A stretch of DNA of 44,469 bases from Bacilli bacterium (GTDB lineage Bacteria > Bacillota_I > Bacilli_A > ML615J-28 > CAG-698). Below the pieces are notes generated by a model. It searched no databases and was not told the origin of the DNA. It was given only the letters and a program-made list of their open reading frames with translations. Positions 36,893 to 44,469 of this stretch are shown one piece after another. The DNA is taken from the NCBI GenBank assembly GCA_017450215.1, contig JAFSVH010000025.1:1-44469 (forward strand). The letters run 5' to 3'. A program made the position numbers and the translations under genes. Each line of letters opens with the position of its first letter. Position 1 is the stretch's first letter.

Positions 36893-37490
36893 ATGAAGAA
36901 AATAATAATGATATTAATGATGTTGTTACTTTTATTATGTTCTTGTGGGTATAATGAAAATGGTAAAGATGGCGATGTTTTAAAAAAAAGTAAATAATGA
37001 ACAAAATATAAATGAATTAATAACTAAAAAAGTAAAAATTGATTCTACTAGTGATTTTGGTACGATGACAATTGATGAAATTGATAAAAAATTTGATATT
37101 GAATGCTTAAGAAAAGTAGATGATATCTATTATGCAGTATTTAAAACTCGTGAATATGGTTTATTATATTTAGTTTTTTCGAACGAAGACCAAGGAGATA
37201 ATTATTATGTTGTTTCATATTATTTTCCTGAATATTCACCTAATTCAAATGATTTTGACACTTTAAAAATAAACGAATCTACAATGACAGATGTTCAAAA
37301 AATAGATCCGTTTGGTTTGTATTTGACTGGATTTGGTAGAGTAGATGTTGATGATTATTCTTGTCATATGACAAGTGATGGCTATTCTATATTTGTATAT
37401 TATCAAAAGGGTGAATCAATTGTAATTGATATAACAAAAACAACTAATGAATATTTTATAGGTAATTATTTATTATCGATTGATAAGTAA
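36893..37490 (+). pseudogene. Lipoprotein gene frameshifted at an A8 tract
   Basis: The first part (36893-36997) encodes MKKIIMILMM..LLCSCGYNENGKDGDVLKKSK and stops; the signal has a typical lipobox ending at the first or second Cys (residues 16-18). Removing one A from the run of eight at 36982-36989 joins it in frame to a long open stretch (36990-37490), which reads through KVNNEQNINELITKKVKID into MTIDEIDKKFDIECLRKV. The restored lipoprotein would have about 198 residues and an unrecognised folded domain. GAGGTG precedes the ATG. It interrupts the usual dxr-rseP order. The frameshift could be decay, phase variation or slippage during transcription. Confidence 0.75.
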
Positions 37491-37562
37491 TTATATAAAT
37501 TTTAAATTGTTTATATATAATCATTATTGTTTTGAAACAATTATCAAAATAGAAATATTATA

Positions 37563-37613
37563 AAAGTCTAACTAAGAGTAATTATTTAAATAATTCTTGG
37601 TTTGACTTTTTTA
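37563..37613 (+). terminator. Terminator after the frameshifted lipoprotein gene
   Basis: Imperfect stem starting AAAGTC (37563) and ending GACTTT (37609), with AATTAT/ATAATT near the loop, then a T-rich tail. Confidence 0.65.
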
Positions 37614-37629
37614 TTTAAGATTATTTTAT

Positions 37630-37710
37630 TTGAATAATGGCATAATTAATGTATAATATTATTAAATAATGAAATTATCTATAATGAAATTATTTATAAT
37701 AAAATTATTT
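37630..37710 (+). promoter_or_regulatory. Promoter and three tandem palindromes upstream of rseP
   Basis: TTGAAT (37630-37635) and TATAAT (37652-37657), 16-bp spacer. From about the transcription start there are three 15-bp tandem units: ATAATGAAATTATCT (37666-37680), ATAATGAAATTATTT (37681-37695) and ATAATAAAATTATTT (37696-37710). Each is itself an inverted repeat, ATAAT-N3-ATTAT. The position fits an operator array, but AT-rich slippage could produce the same pattern. Confidence 0.5.
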
Positions 37711-37825
37711 ATAGTTAAAGTATATAATAAATTTTTACATGAAAGTATGAAAGGAGACATAATACAATTTAAATAATAAAATGAATCATTTATTACATTA
37801 TTTATAATTGTATTATTATAAAAAT

Positions 37826-39820
37826 ATGATTTTAGGATTTGTTGACGTGATATTAGGAATAATAGCTTTTGTCATTATTCTTGCAGCTATTATATTGATC
37901 CATGAAGGTGGTCATTTCTTCTTTGCTGTTAGAGCAGGTATTCTTTGTCGTGAATATGCTTTTGGAATGGGTCCACTTCTTTGGAAAAAGAAAAAAGGTG
38001 AAACTACATATTCAATTAGAGCTATTCCAATTGGTGGTTTTTGTGCTATTTGTGGTGAAGAAGAAGAACTTGATCCTCTTGATGGATTAAGTGAGATTCG
38101 CTTTGATTTAGAAGATGGGGTAATTAATAAAATTTATTTACCAACAGATGGAAAGAATGAAGTTCATTTATTTGATGATAAACCATTATATAAAATGGTT
38201 AATCATGATTTATTTGATAAAGATGATACTGGTAAATTGTATATTACAATTTTAAAAGATGATATCGAAGTTGAAGTTCCAGTTAAAAGAGATGCTTGCT
38301 TTGTTTATGGTGTAGGTCGTCATAACAATGAAAATGTTAGTCTTGAAAAGAGATTAGAAAAGAATGTTGAAGAATATCAAATTGGACCACATGATAGAAC
38401 TTTAGATAGTAAGAAGTTCCATCAAAAATTCTTGGTCATGTTTGGTGGACCATTGATGAATTTTGTTCTTGCTATTCTTGCTTTCTTTGTTTCGTTTGTA
38501 ATTACTGGTGTCAGTGATACATCAACTGGGAAATTAAGTGATTTCGGTTTTGAAACTGAAATTGTAAATGTTCAAAAGGATAAAGATAATACATCTATTA
38601 CTGATATTATTAATTTAGGTGAAGATGCAATTGGCAAGAAATATAATTTATATGGTTATGTTTCATCAGTTAATAATAGTATTGTTGAAATTACAACAGA
38701 TGAATTAAGTGGTGCAGTTTATACTGTTAGACTTAATAATGGTGAAACATTATCTAAATATTCATTTGTTTTACTTAATGGTAGTGTTGCTAAAATAAAA
38801 ATTGGTGATGATGATATATTATGTTTAGATGGTGCTACTGTTTCAAATGAAATTAGAATTATATCTCCTGCATATTTAGCAGGTATTCGTGAAGGTGATA
38901 TAATCACTAAATTGGAATGTGGTGAATTAGTTAAAGAAGTTAAAACATGGGATGACATTTCTTTATTTATGGAAGAATTTGCATCACTTCAGAATAAAGG
39001 TGCTATTACTGTTAGTTATAAAGATAATAATGATAATAGTCATGTAGTGCAAGTTAATCCAATGGTTTATATTTATTCGGTTAGTATGGTTCAAGATATT
39101 GGCAGTACTGAAGTAATGATTGATGATTTGAATGTAAAATCTAAAGCTTATGTTGCTGGATTAAGAAAAGGTGATGTCATTGTTAGTGTTAAGATTGGTG
39201 ACGTTGAAACAGAAATTACTAATTGGTATCAAGTATATGATGCATTTAATAGTGATGAAGCAAAGAGTGGAAAACAAGATATTATCTTAAAAGTTAAAAG
39301 AGATGGAAACATCTTAAATGAAGAAATAATACTTCGTCCATATTCAGAAAAATTATTTAGAAAGACTCAAAGTGTTGGTATAGTTGATGTGAAGATTGGA
39401 GTATCATCTGGTACAACTAGAAATATTTTTAAAGTTATTAAAGCTACATTCTTAAAATTATTTGCTTCAATTGCTCAATTATTTAATACATTAGGTTTAT
39501 TAATATTTAGTAGTGAAGTTGGTATTAGAGATTTAAGTGGACCAGTTGGTATCTTCTCAATGACAAAAGATGCAGTAAGTGGTGGTATTGGATATTTATT
39601 CTATTGGATGGGATTCTTAAGTGCTAATGTTGGATTCATGAACTTACTTCCTATTCCTGCTTTAGATGGTGGAAGAATTGTCTTCTTGATTATTGAATTC
39701 TTTAGACGTAAGCCTTTGTCAAGTAAGGTAAAGACAATTGCTATTAATGTTACTTATTATGCATTGATTGCTTTAATAATTTATGTATCATTTAATGATA
39801 TATTAAGACTATTTAAATAA
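37826..39820 (+). CDS. rseP: Site-2 intramembrane metalloprotease, RseP type
   Basis: Membrane zinc protease (M50B) that cuts substrates such as anti-sigma factors or signal-peptide remnants within the membrane. The first helix carries HEGGH (His26, Glu27, His30); the C-terminal part has LLPIPALDGGR, the conserved Asp-containing motif, between membrane helices. Two PDZ-like domains are visible (around AYLAGIREGDIITKL and AYVAGLRKGDVIVSV). At about 664 residues it is much longer than usual (about 420-450): roughly 100 hydrophilic residues are inserted after the first helix (about 80-190), plus the extra PDZ. No ribosome-binding site is near the ATG; a TTG at 37808 is the only other in-frame start. 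A nine-codon frame (37781-37807) ends just before it. Confidence 0.9.
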   Translation: MILGFVDVILGIIAFVIILAAIILIHEGGHFFFAVRAGILCREYAFGMGPLLWKKKKGETTYSIRAIPIGGFCAICGEEEELDPLDGLSEIRFDLEDGVINKIYLPTDGKNEVHLFDDKPLYKMVNHDLFDKDDTGKLYITILKDDIEVEVPVKRDACFVYGVGRHNNENVSLEKRLEKNVEEYQIGPHDRTLDSKKFHQKFLVMFGGPLMNFVLAILAFFVSFVITGVSDTSTGKLSDFGFETEIVNVQKDKDNTSITDIINLGEDAIGKKYNLYGYVSSVNNSIVEITTDELSGAVYTVRLNNGETLSKYSFVLLNGSVAKIKIGDDDILCLDGATVSNEIRIISPAYLAGIREGDIITKLECGELVKEVKTWDDISLFMEEFASLQNKGAITVSYKDNNDNSHVVQVNPMVYIYSVSMVQDIGSTEVMIDDLNVKSKAYVAGLRKGDVIVSVKIGDVETEITNWYQVYDAFNSDEAKSGKQDIILKVKRDGNILNEEIILRPYSEKLFRKTQSVGIVDVKIGVSSGTTRNIFKVIKATFLKLFASIAQLFNTLGLLIFSSEVGIRDLSGPVGIFSMTKDAVSGGIGYLFYWMGFLSANVGFMNLLPIPALDGGRIVFLIIEFFRRKPLSSKVKTIAINVTYYALIALIIYVSFNDILRLFK

Positions 39821-39861
39821 ATAAATTTATAAATATATTAATAATTTAAAGGAATAAAAAT

Positions 39862-41100
39862 ATGAAACAAAGTTTGATGTTCATCCCTACACTTAGGGAT
39901 ATGCCAAAAGATGCAGAGATTGCAAGTCATAAAATATTACTTAAAGGTGGTTATGTTAAACAACATGCTGCTGGTGTATATACTTATTTGCCTTTAGCAT
40001 ATAAAGTTATTAAGAAAATAGAAAAAATAGTTCGTGAAGAATTAGATGCTATTGGCTGTTCTGAACTTTTGATGCCAACTCTTCAATCTAAGGATTTATG
40101 GGTTGAAAGTGGTAGATGGGATGGTTATGGTAAAGAATTAATGAGAATGAAAGATCGTCATGATCGTGATTTCTGCTTAGGACCAACTCATGAAGAAGTA
40201 GTTACAGCTGTTGTAAGAGATAGTGTTAATAGTTATAAGAAATTACCAGTTGCCTTATATCAAATTCAAACTAAATTTAGAGATGAATTTAGACCTAGAT
40301 TTGGACTTATGAGAGGAAGAGAATTTATTATGAAAGATTTATATACTTTCTCTACTTCACGTGAAGATTTAAATACTTGGTATTTAAAAGTAAGACAAGC
40401 TTACATCAATATTTTCACAAGACTAGGATTAAAATTTGGTATTGTTAGTGCTAATAGTGGTCAAATTGGTGGAAAAGAAAGTGAAGAATTCATGGTTCTT
40501 TGTGATATCGGTGAAGATACAATTTGCTTTAGTGATGGAAGTGATTTTGCTTGTAATAGTGAATTAATGGATCTTAAAGAAGGAGACCCTTCTCCTGATG
40601 GAAAAGGTACAATTCATCTTGCAAAGGGAATTGAAGTTGGCCACATCTTTAAACTTGGTACTAAATATAGTGAACCAATGAATTTAATGTTTATTGATGT
40701 TGATAATACTAAGAAGCCAGTTGTTATGGGTTGCTATGGTATTGGTATTAGTAGATTAATTATGGCAATCTTAGAGCAACATAATACTGACCTTAAGGTA
40801 TTATGGCCTGAAACGGTTGCACCATTTAAAGTTCATGTTATTCCAATGGATAAGGTTGGAAGTGATGGCTATAATATTGCAAATGATATTTATGAAGAAC
40901 TTAAAAAGAAATACGAAGTATTGATTGATGATAGAAGTGAATCTGCTGGTGTTAAATTCAATGATGCTGATTTAATTGGTATTAAATATCGAATCATTGT
41001 AGGTAGACGTGCAAAAGAAGGCATTGTTGAAGTGAAGAACATGGAGACACTTGAAACAAAGGAAATGTCAATCGATGAAGTAAAAGGTATGGTGTTCTAA
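39862..41100 (+). CDS. proS: Prolyl-tRNA synthetase without the editing (INS) domain
   Basis: Class II aminoacyl-tRNA synthetase charging tRNA-Pro. Motif 1 lies around QHAAGVYTYLPLAYKV, motif 2 is FRDEFRPRFGLMRGREF and motif 3 is GCYGIGISRLI; the C-terminal anticodon domain is about 318-412. The length is 412, whereas the usual bacterial enzyme has about 565-575 residues. The gap is exact: FSDGSDFACNSELMD runs straight into KEGDPSPDGKGTI, so the INS domain, which removes misacylated alanine, is missing while its flanks are kept. AAAGGA precedes the ATG. Last member of the uppS-cdsA-dxr-rseP-proS cluster; it ends one base before nagA. Confidence 0.94.
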   Translation: MKQSLMFIPTLRDMPKDAEIASHKILLKGGYVKQHAAGVYTYLPLAYKVIKKIEKIVREELDAIGCSELLMPTLQSKDLWVESGRWDGYGKELMRMKDRHDRDFCLGPTHEEVVTAVVRDSVNSYKKLPVALYQIQTKFRDEFRPRFGLMRGREFIMKDLYTFSTSREDLNTWYLKVRQAYINIFTRLGLKFGIVSANSGQIGGKESEEFMVLCDIGEDTICFSDGSDFACNSELMDLKEGDPSPDGKGTIHLAKGIEVGHIFKLGTKYSEPMNLMFIDVDNTKKPVVMGCYGIGISRLIMAILEQHNTDLKVLWPETVAPFKVHVIPMDKVGSDGYNIANDIYEELKKKYEVLIDDRSESAGVKFNDADLIGIKYRIIVGRRAKEGIVEVKNMETLETKEMSIDEVKGMVF

Positions 41101-41101
41101 T

Positions 41102-42259
41102 ATGGAAATTTTAAAAGGTTTTGAGCAAGTTAATGTTTATGTAGATGGACTTGGAATTGTAAAAAAGACAATTAAAGTTGAAGATGGAAAGATTGATAAG
41201 ATTTGTGATTGTGTAGGTAAGGAAGGCTTTTTAAAGCTTGATGATAAATTAGTTGTATTACCTGGCTTTATTGATGAACATGTTCATGGCTGTAATAATA
41301 GTGATGGAATGTATGCTAATTTAGATGATGCAAAAAATATTTCTAAAAACTTAGTAAGTGATGGAACTAGTTCATATTTAGTTACTACAATGACACAAAG
41401 TGTTGAGAACATTGATGCAGCACTTAAGAATGCAAAAGAATTAATTGATAATAAATTATATGAAGGAGCTAAACCTTTAGGTATTCATTTAGAAGGACCA
41501 TTTATTTCTAAGAAATATAAAGGTGCTCAAATTGAAAGTTGCATAGTTCCATGTGATGTTGAATTATTCAAACATTTTGAAGAAGTAAGTGGAAATCATA
41601 TTAAAGAAGTTACTCTAGCTTATGAAGAAAATGGAAAAGAATTAGTTAATTATTTAAAGAATAAAGGAATTGTTGCTTCCCTTGGTCATACTAATGCTAC
41701 ATGTGATCAAGCGTTAGAAGCATTTAGGGAAGGAGCAACATGTACAACTCATACTTATAATGCAATGAAACCACTTCATCATCGTGAAGCTGGTGTTGTT
41801 GGTGCAGCACTTCTTAATAGTGATGTATATGCTGAATTAATTTGTGATTTGATTCATGTATCTGATAATGCAATTAGATTATTACTTAAGTGCAAAGGAA
41901 AAGAAAGAATTATCCTTATTACAGATTCAATGGAATCAAAGAACTTACCTGATGGAAAATATGCATTGGGTGGTCAAGATGTATATGTGAAGAATGGTGA
42001 AGCAAGATTAATTGATGGTACCTTAGCTGGATCTACTCTTAAGCTTAATGTAGGACTACGTAATTTTAAAAAAGTTACTGGCTTATCTATGGAAGATGTT
42101 TGTGATTTAGCAACTAAAAATCCTGCAAAGAATTTAGGTGTTTTTGATCATAAAGGAAGCATTAAGGAAGGAAAAGACGCTGATTTTACTGTTGTAGATG
42201 AAGATTTTAATGTATATCTTGTAGTATCTGAAGGTAAAATTGTCTATAATAAATTGTAA
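41102..42259 (+). CDS. nagA: N-acetylglucosamine-6-phosphate deacetylase
   Basis: Cytoplasmic amidohydrolase releasing acetate from GlcNAc-6-phosphate, in cell-wall sugar recycling or GlcNAc use. The 385 residues show the metal and substrate residues: DEHVHG (His60, His62), HLEGPFIS (Glu131), LGHTNAT (His196), THTYNAM (His217), GAALLNSD, LIHV (His252) and the catalytic ITDSM (Asp275). It begins one base after the proS stop and ends directly at the next start, so it extends the proS operon. NagB (the deaminase) is not in the window. Confidence 0.94.
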   Translation: MEILKGFEQVNVYVDGLGIVKKTIKVEDGKIDKICDCVGKEGFLKLDDKLVVLPGFIDEHVHGCNNSDGMYANLDDAKNISKNLVSDGTSSYLVTTMTQSVENIDAALKNAKELIDNKLYEGAKPLGIHLEGPFISKKYKGAQIESCIVPCDVELFKHFEEVSGNHIKEVTLAYEENGKELVNYLKNKGIVASLGHTNATCDQALEAFREGATCTTHTYNAMKPLHHREAGVVGAALLNSDVYAELICDLIHVSDNAIRLLLKCKGKERIILITDSMESKNLPDGKYALGGQDVYVKNGEARLIDGTLAGSTLKLNVGLRNFKKVTGLSMEDVCDLATKNPAKNLGVFDHKGSIKEGKDADFTVVDEDFNVYLVVSEGKIVYNKL

Positions 42260-43042
42260 ATGAAATTTGACCTTAACTTCTTGAAAGCATTAGGTGCTGC
42301 TTTTGTTGTTTATTCATTAATATTCTTTATTGTTATAAGGATGTTTCAAAATACTAATTCAAAAAAGAATGCACTTATATCTTTAATTACTGGAGGAGCA
42401 TTAATCTTAATCAATATAATTGGATTATTAATTGATTATTATTTATATGGATTTAGTAATGAATATGTTAATGCAAGATATCCATTCTTTGCTTTTCCGA
42501 TTCTTTCAGTTGTTTATACAATTGTTCTTACTTTGATATTCTTTATAATTGGAACATCATCTCATCAGAAATTAAGAAATGTTCATGCTGAATATAAGAG
42601 AAAAGAAGAGAGAAAAATCAAAGAAGAAGCTAAGCATGTTACAATTAAAGATGAAGATAATTATTTATATTTAGCACTTAAATATAATGGAGATTTCATC
42701 TTAAAAGAAGTAGTTAATAATGATAATGTTACTTATGGTGGATTAGTTGTGAAATTCCCACGTAATGAATTCTTTCATGATGAATTAATTAGAGAAGCAT
42801 TAAGCTCTTTAAAAATTGATTATGAAAGATATGAATCATCAGGAGTTGCAATTGAAGCTAAGAATGAAAAGAAAAATAGAAAATATTTTGTATATACAAT
42901 ATATTTAAATTCTATTCCTAATAATTTAGGTTCATTAAAACAAATATCACCAATGGTAATGTATCAATATAATTTATCAGATATAAATAAGGAAATATTA
43001 TTTCATTTAGTATTAAATGAATATTTTGAAATTGAGGTGTAA
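42260..43042 (+). CDS. Membrane protein of unknown function
   Basis: A 260-residue protein starting immediately after the nagA stop (no gap). Three membrane helices (about 9-29, 37-58 and 74-98) are followed by a charged helix (KLRNVHAEYKRKEERKIKEEAK, about 105-125) and a cytoplasmic alpha/beta domain (about 130-260) with LVVKFPRNEFFHDELIREAL. I recognise no family. Close packing with nagA and the exchanger gene (2-bp gap) suggests one transcript. It may be lineage-specific. Confidence 0.75.
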   Translation: MKFDLNFLKALGAAFVVYSLIFFIVIRMFQNTNSKKNALISLITGGALILINIIGLLIDYYLYGFSNEYVNARYPFFAFPILSVVYTIVLTLIFFIIGTSSHQKLRNVHAEYKRKEERKIKEEAKHVTIKDEDNYLYLALKYNGDFILKEVVNNDNVTYGGLVVKFPRNEFFHDELIREALSSLKIDYERYESSGVAIEAKNEKKNRKYFVYTIYLNSIPNNLGSLKQISPMVMYQYNLSDINKEILFHLVLNEYFEIEV

Positions 43043-43044
43043 TA

Positions 43045-44127
43045 TTGTTTAGTTTAATCTTTACCGCTCTTTTGATTGGGCTTGGAATTGGTTTATCTTT
43101 TATTACTAGTTCACATATTGCTTTAATTATTGTGATGTTCTTAATTGGACTAGGATTGATTATAAAAGGTGGAGATTTATTTGTTGATGCAGCAAGTGAC
43201 ATCGCTGAAAAAAGTGGTGTGCCTAAATTCATAATTGGTGCAACGATTGTATCTGTTGCTACAACACTACCTGAAATGGTTGCATCCATTACAGGTACTG
43301 TTGACGGAGCATTAGGTCTTGCAGTTGGTAATGCAATTGGATCAGTTACTGCAAATACAGGTATGATTATGGCAATATCAATAATGTTTATGCCTGCTAT
43401 TATCAAACGAAAAGAATATGCTTTTAAATCTATTCTTTTAATGTTAGTTACTGCATCTTTATTATTTGTATTATTTAATGGTAGTCTAAACATTTGGGAA
43501 AGTATTATTGTAATTTTGTTCTTTGCTTCTTTTATTTGGGAAAACATCGCTTCAGCAAAGCTAGCTCAAACTGAAGTAGATAATATTGAACAAAAAGAAG
43601 AAGAAAAAATAGAAGAAGAAAATAATGAAAAGAAGAATAAATTAAAATTTGATAAAGCATTAATACTTAATTTATTATCTTTTGTTGTTGGTGCAGCAGG
43701 TATCTTCTTTGGTGCTAAATACTTAGTTTCATCAGGAACTAGTATTGCAACTACTTTAGGAGTTAGCGAAGATGTTATCGGTTTAACACTTGTTGCAATT
43801 GGAACAAGCCTACCTGAACTTGTAACAACAATTACTGCAATTATCAAGAAGCAATCAGCATTATCAGTTGGTAATATAATTGGAGCAAATATTATTGATA
43901 TGTCATTAATACTTCCAATTTGTGCTTTTGTTTCTCCTGGTGGAGAATTAATACTTGACTCAATGCAAACTGTATATTTAGATCTTCCAGTTTCACTTGG
44001 TATAATGATGGTATTATTAATTCCAATGTTAATTAGGAAGAAATTTAGTAGACTACAAGGTATTATTGCACTTCTAATATATATTGCATATTTAGTTGTT
44101 ATTGTTGGTGGTTTTATTACATTTTAA
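43045..44127 (+). CDS. Calcium/sodium antiporter (CaCA family, YrbG-like)
   Basis: A 360-residue membrane antiporter. Two inverted halves each carry the alpha repeat: GATIVSVATTLPE (about 65-77) followed by VGNAIGSVTANTG, and LVAIGTSLPELVTT (about 248-261) followed by VGNIIGANIIDMS. They are separated by an acidic loop (about 175-205) of Glu/Lys runs. The start is TTG at 43045 with GAGGTG 5 bp upstream; no better ATG precedes the first helix. Probably exports Ca2+ using Na+, but K+ or H+ coupling cannot be excluded. Ends the nagA transcript. Confidence 0.9.
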   Translation: MFSLIFTALLIGLGIGLSFITSSHIALIIVMFLIGLGLIIKGGDLFVDAASDIAEKSGVPKFIIGATIVSVATTLPEMVASITGTVDGALGLAVGNAIGSVTANTGMIMAISIMFMPAIIKRKEYAFKSILLMLVTASLLFVLFNGSLNIWESIIVILFFASFIWENIASAKLAQTEVDNIEQKEEEKIEEENNEKKNKLKFDKALILNLLSFVVGAAGIFFGAKYLVSSGTSIATTLGVSEDVIGLTLVAIGTSLPELVTTITAIIKKQSALSVGNIIGANIIDMSLILPICAFVSPGGELILDSMQTVYLDLPVSLGIMMVLLIPMLIRKKFSRLQGIIALLIYIAYLVVIVGGFITF

Positions 44128-44144
44128 ATAATATTTTAAAATAT

Positions 44145-44187
44145 GAATCTTGAATGTTTTTATAAACATATCAAGATTCTTTTTTAT
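44145..44187 (+). terminator. Terminator after the antiporter gene
   Basis: Stem GAATCTTG (44145-44152) with CAAGATTC (44172-44179) plus inner ATGTTT/AAACAT, then TTTTTTTATTT. Sequence 44190-44300 is AT-rich with nothing recognised. Confidence 0.85.
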
Positions 44188-44303
44188 TTCATTATCTATT
44201 TTTATTTCAATATGTATAACTTATATAATTATTAGTATTACTAGATAAAACGCTACTATGATGATTAATAAAACAAATTATATAGGTATAAAAAGTGATA
44301 ATC

Positions 44304-44447
44304 TTTAAAAAAACTCTTAAAGTTTGTTATGATATGATATCTCCAAAGTAGACAAATAAAATAATTAAAAGAGAAAAGGATAACAATCCCCTAGGGGATT
44401 CGCGATACCTCCAAATTATTGTAAGTCTACTTTGGAGGTATTTTTTT
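44304..44447 (+). promoter_or_regulatory. Structured leader of a probable transposase gene
   Basis: A likely promoter (TTTAAA 44304-44309, TATGAT 44328-44333, 18-bp spacer) leads into two mutually exclusive hairpins. Long-range: CTCCAAAGTAGAC (44341-44353) with GTCTACTTTGGAG (44425-44437), extendable by about five weaker pairs. Local: TACCTCCAAA (44406-44415) with TTTGGAGGTA (44431-44440), followed by seven T, an intrinsic terminator shape. Both bury GGAGG (44434-44438), the ribosome-binding site of the following ATG. Between them is a perfect 16-bp palindrome, AATCCCCTAGGGGATT (44385-44400). Confidence 0.6.
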
Positions 44448-44469
44448 ATGGGAAGAAAAGCAAAATATA
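44448..44469 (+). CDS. Start of a probable transposase (partial)
   Basis: Only seven codons are inside the window (MGRKAKY). GGAGG lies 9 bp before the ATG. A short basic start of this type is common in the OrfA (helix-turn-helix) protein of IS3-family elements, and the control structures upstream suit a transposase, but seven residues cannot prove it. The insertion-sequence end cannot be located from this window. Confidence 0.35.

Noticed and set aside
42918..43547. A 209-codon minus-strand frame opposite the antiporter gene
   Set aside because: It is antisense to clear antiporter and membrane-protein coding sequence. Its translation is low-complexity and resembles no family, as expected of a shadow frame.

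Overview
The window looks like chromosome from a low-GC (roughly 30 % G+C) Gram-positive-type bacterium, probably an uncultured gut member of the Bacillota/Mycoplasmatota. The evidence is the AT-rich codon use, strong Shine-Dalgarno sites, consensus TTGACA-17-TATAAT promoters, the Bacillota-style uppS-cdsA-dxr-rseP-proS cluster, a type III glutamine synthetase and an ATP-type PEP carboxykinase. Tryptophan is encoded by TGG, and TAA, TAG and TGA all end genes, so the genetic code is standard. Every confidently called gene is on the + strand. I saw no rRNA, tRNA or CRISPR array.

Layout. 1-429: terminator, decayed RhuM-type gene remnant and a strong promoter. 430-5320: fructose/PTS operon fruK-fruA-ptsH-ptsI. 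5321-8643: iron-regulated ferrous-iron uptake operon (two FeoA proteins, FeoB, Cys-rich FeoB partner) behind two DtxR-like operator palindromes. 8928-10532: PEP carboxykinase. 10673-15136: an oversized RND transporter and a TIGR04076 protein. 15137-15638: a regulatory spacer with two promoters and two hairpins, one a possible small RNA. 15639-18124: a divergent sigma-70 factor and a WYL regulator. 18246-21445: PrsW-type membrane protease, DUF308-like membrane protein and a fucose-isomerase-like protein. 21610-26169: a SWIM/SNF2 helicase. 26316-29013: glutamine synthetase III and a GNAT acetyltransferase. 29014-29693: a spacer with an orphan minus-strand reading frame and a candidate structured RNA. 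29694-33648: a lipoprotein overlapping a secreted subtilase whose frame is cut by one in-frame TAG. 33852-41100: isoprenoid/phospholipid genes, site-2 protease and prolyl-tRNA synthetase, with a frameshifted lipoprotein gene inside the cluster. 41102-44127: NagA, an unknown membrane protein and a Na+/Ca2+-exchanger family protein. 44328-44469: leader and first codons of a probable transposase.

How the parts fit. The PTS operon encodes both general phosphotransfer proteins plus the fructose-specific permease and kinase, so it could be self-sufficient for fructose uptake; its HPr has Arg instead of the regulatory Ser46. The Feo operon brings in Fe2+. UppS, CdsA and Dxr serve undecaprenyl, CDP-diacylglycerol and MEP isoprenoid synthesis; RseP is the intramembrane protease that usually accompanies them.

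The most interesting signals are at the edges of gene integrity and regulation: the amber-interrupted subtilase, the A8-tract frameshift in a lipoprotein, a triplicated ribosome-binding site before dxr, repeated short tandem duplications in spacers, a roughly 370-residue insert in the RND pump, a prolyl-tRNA synthetase without its editing domain, candidate small RNAs, and two alternative hairpins that both mask the transposase ribosome-binding site. I did not find a clear, wholly new multi-gene system. The lipoprotein/subtilase pair is the best candidate for an undescribed secreted module.
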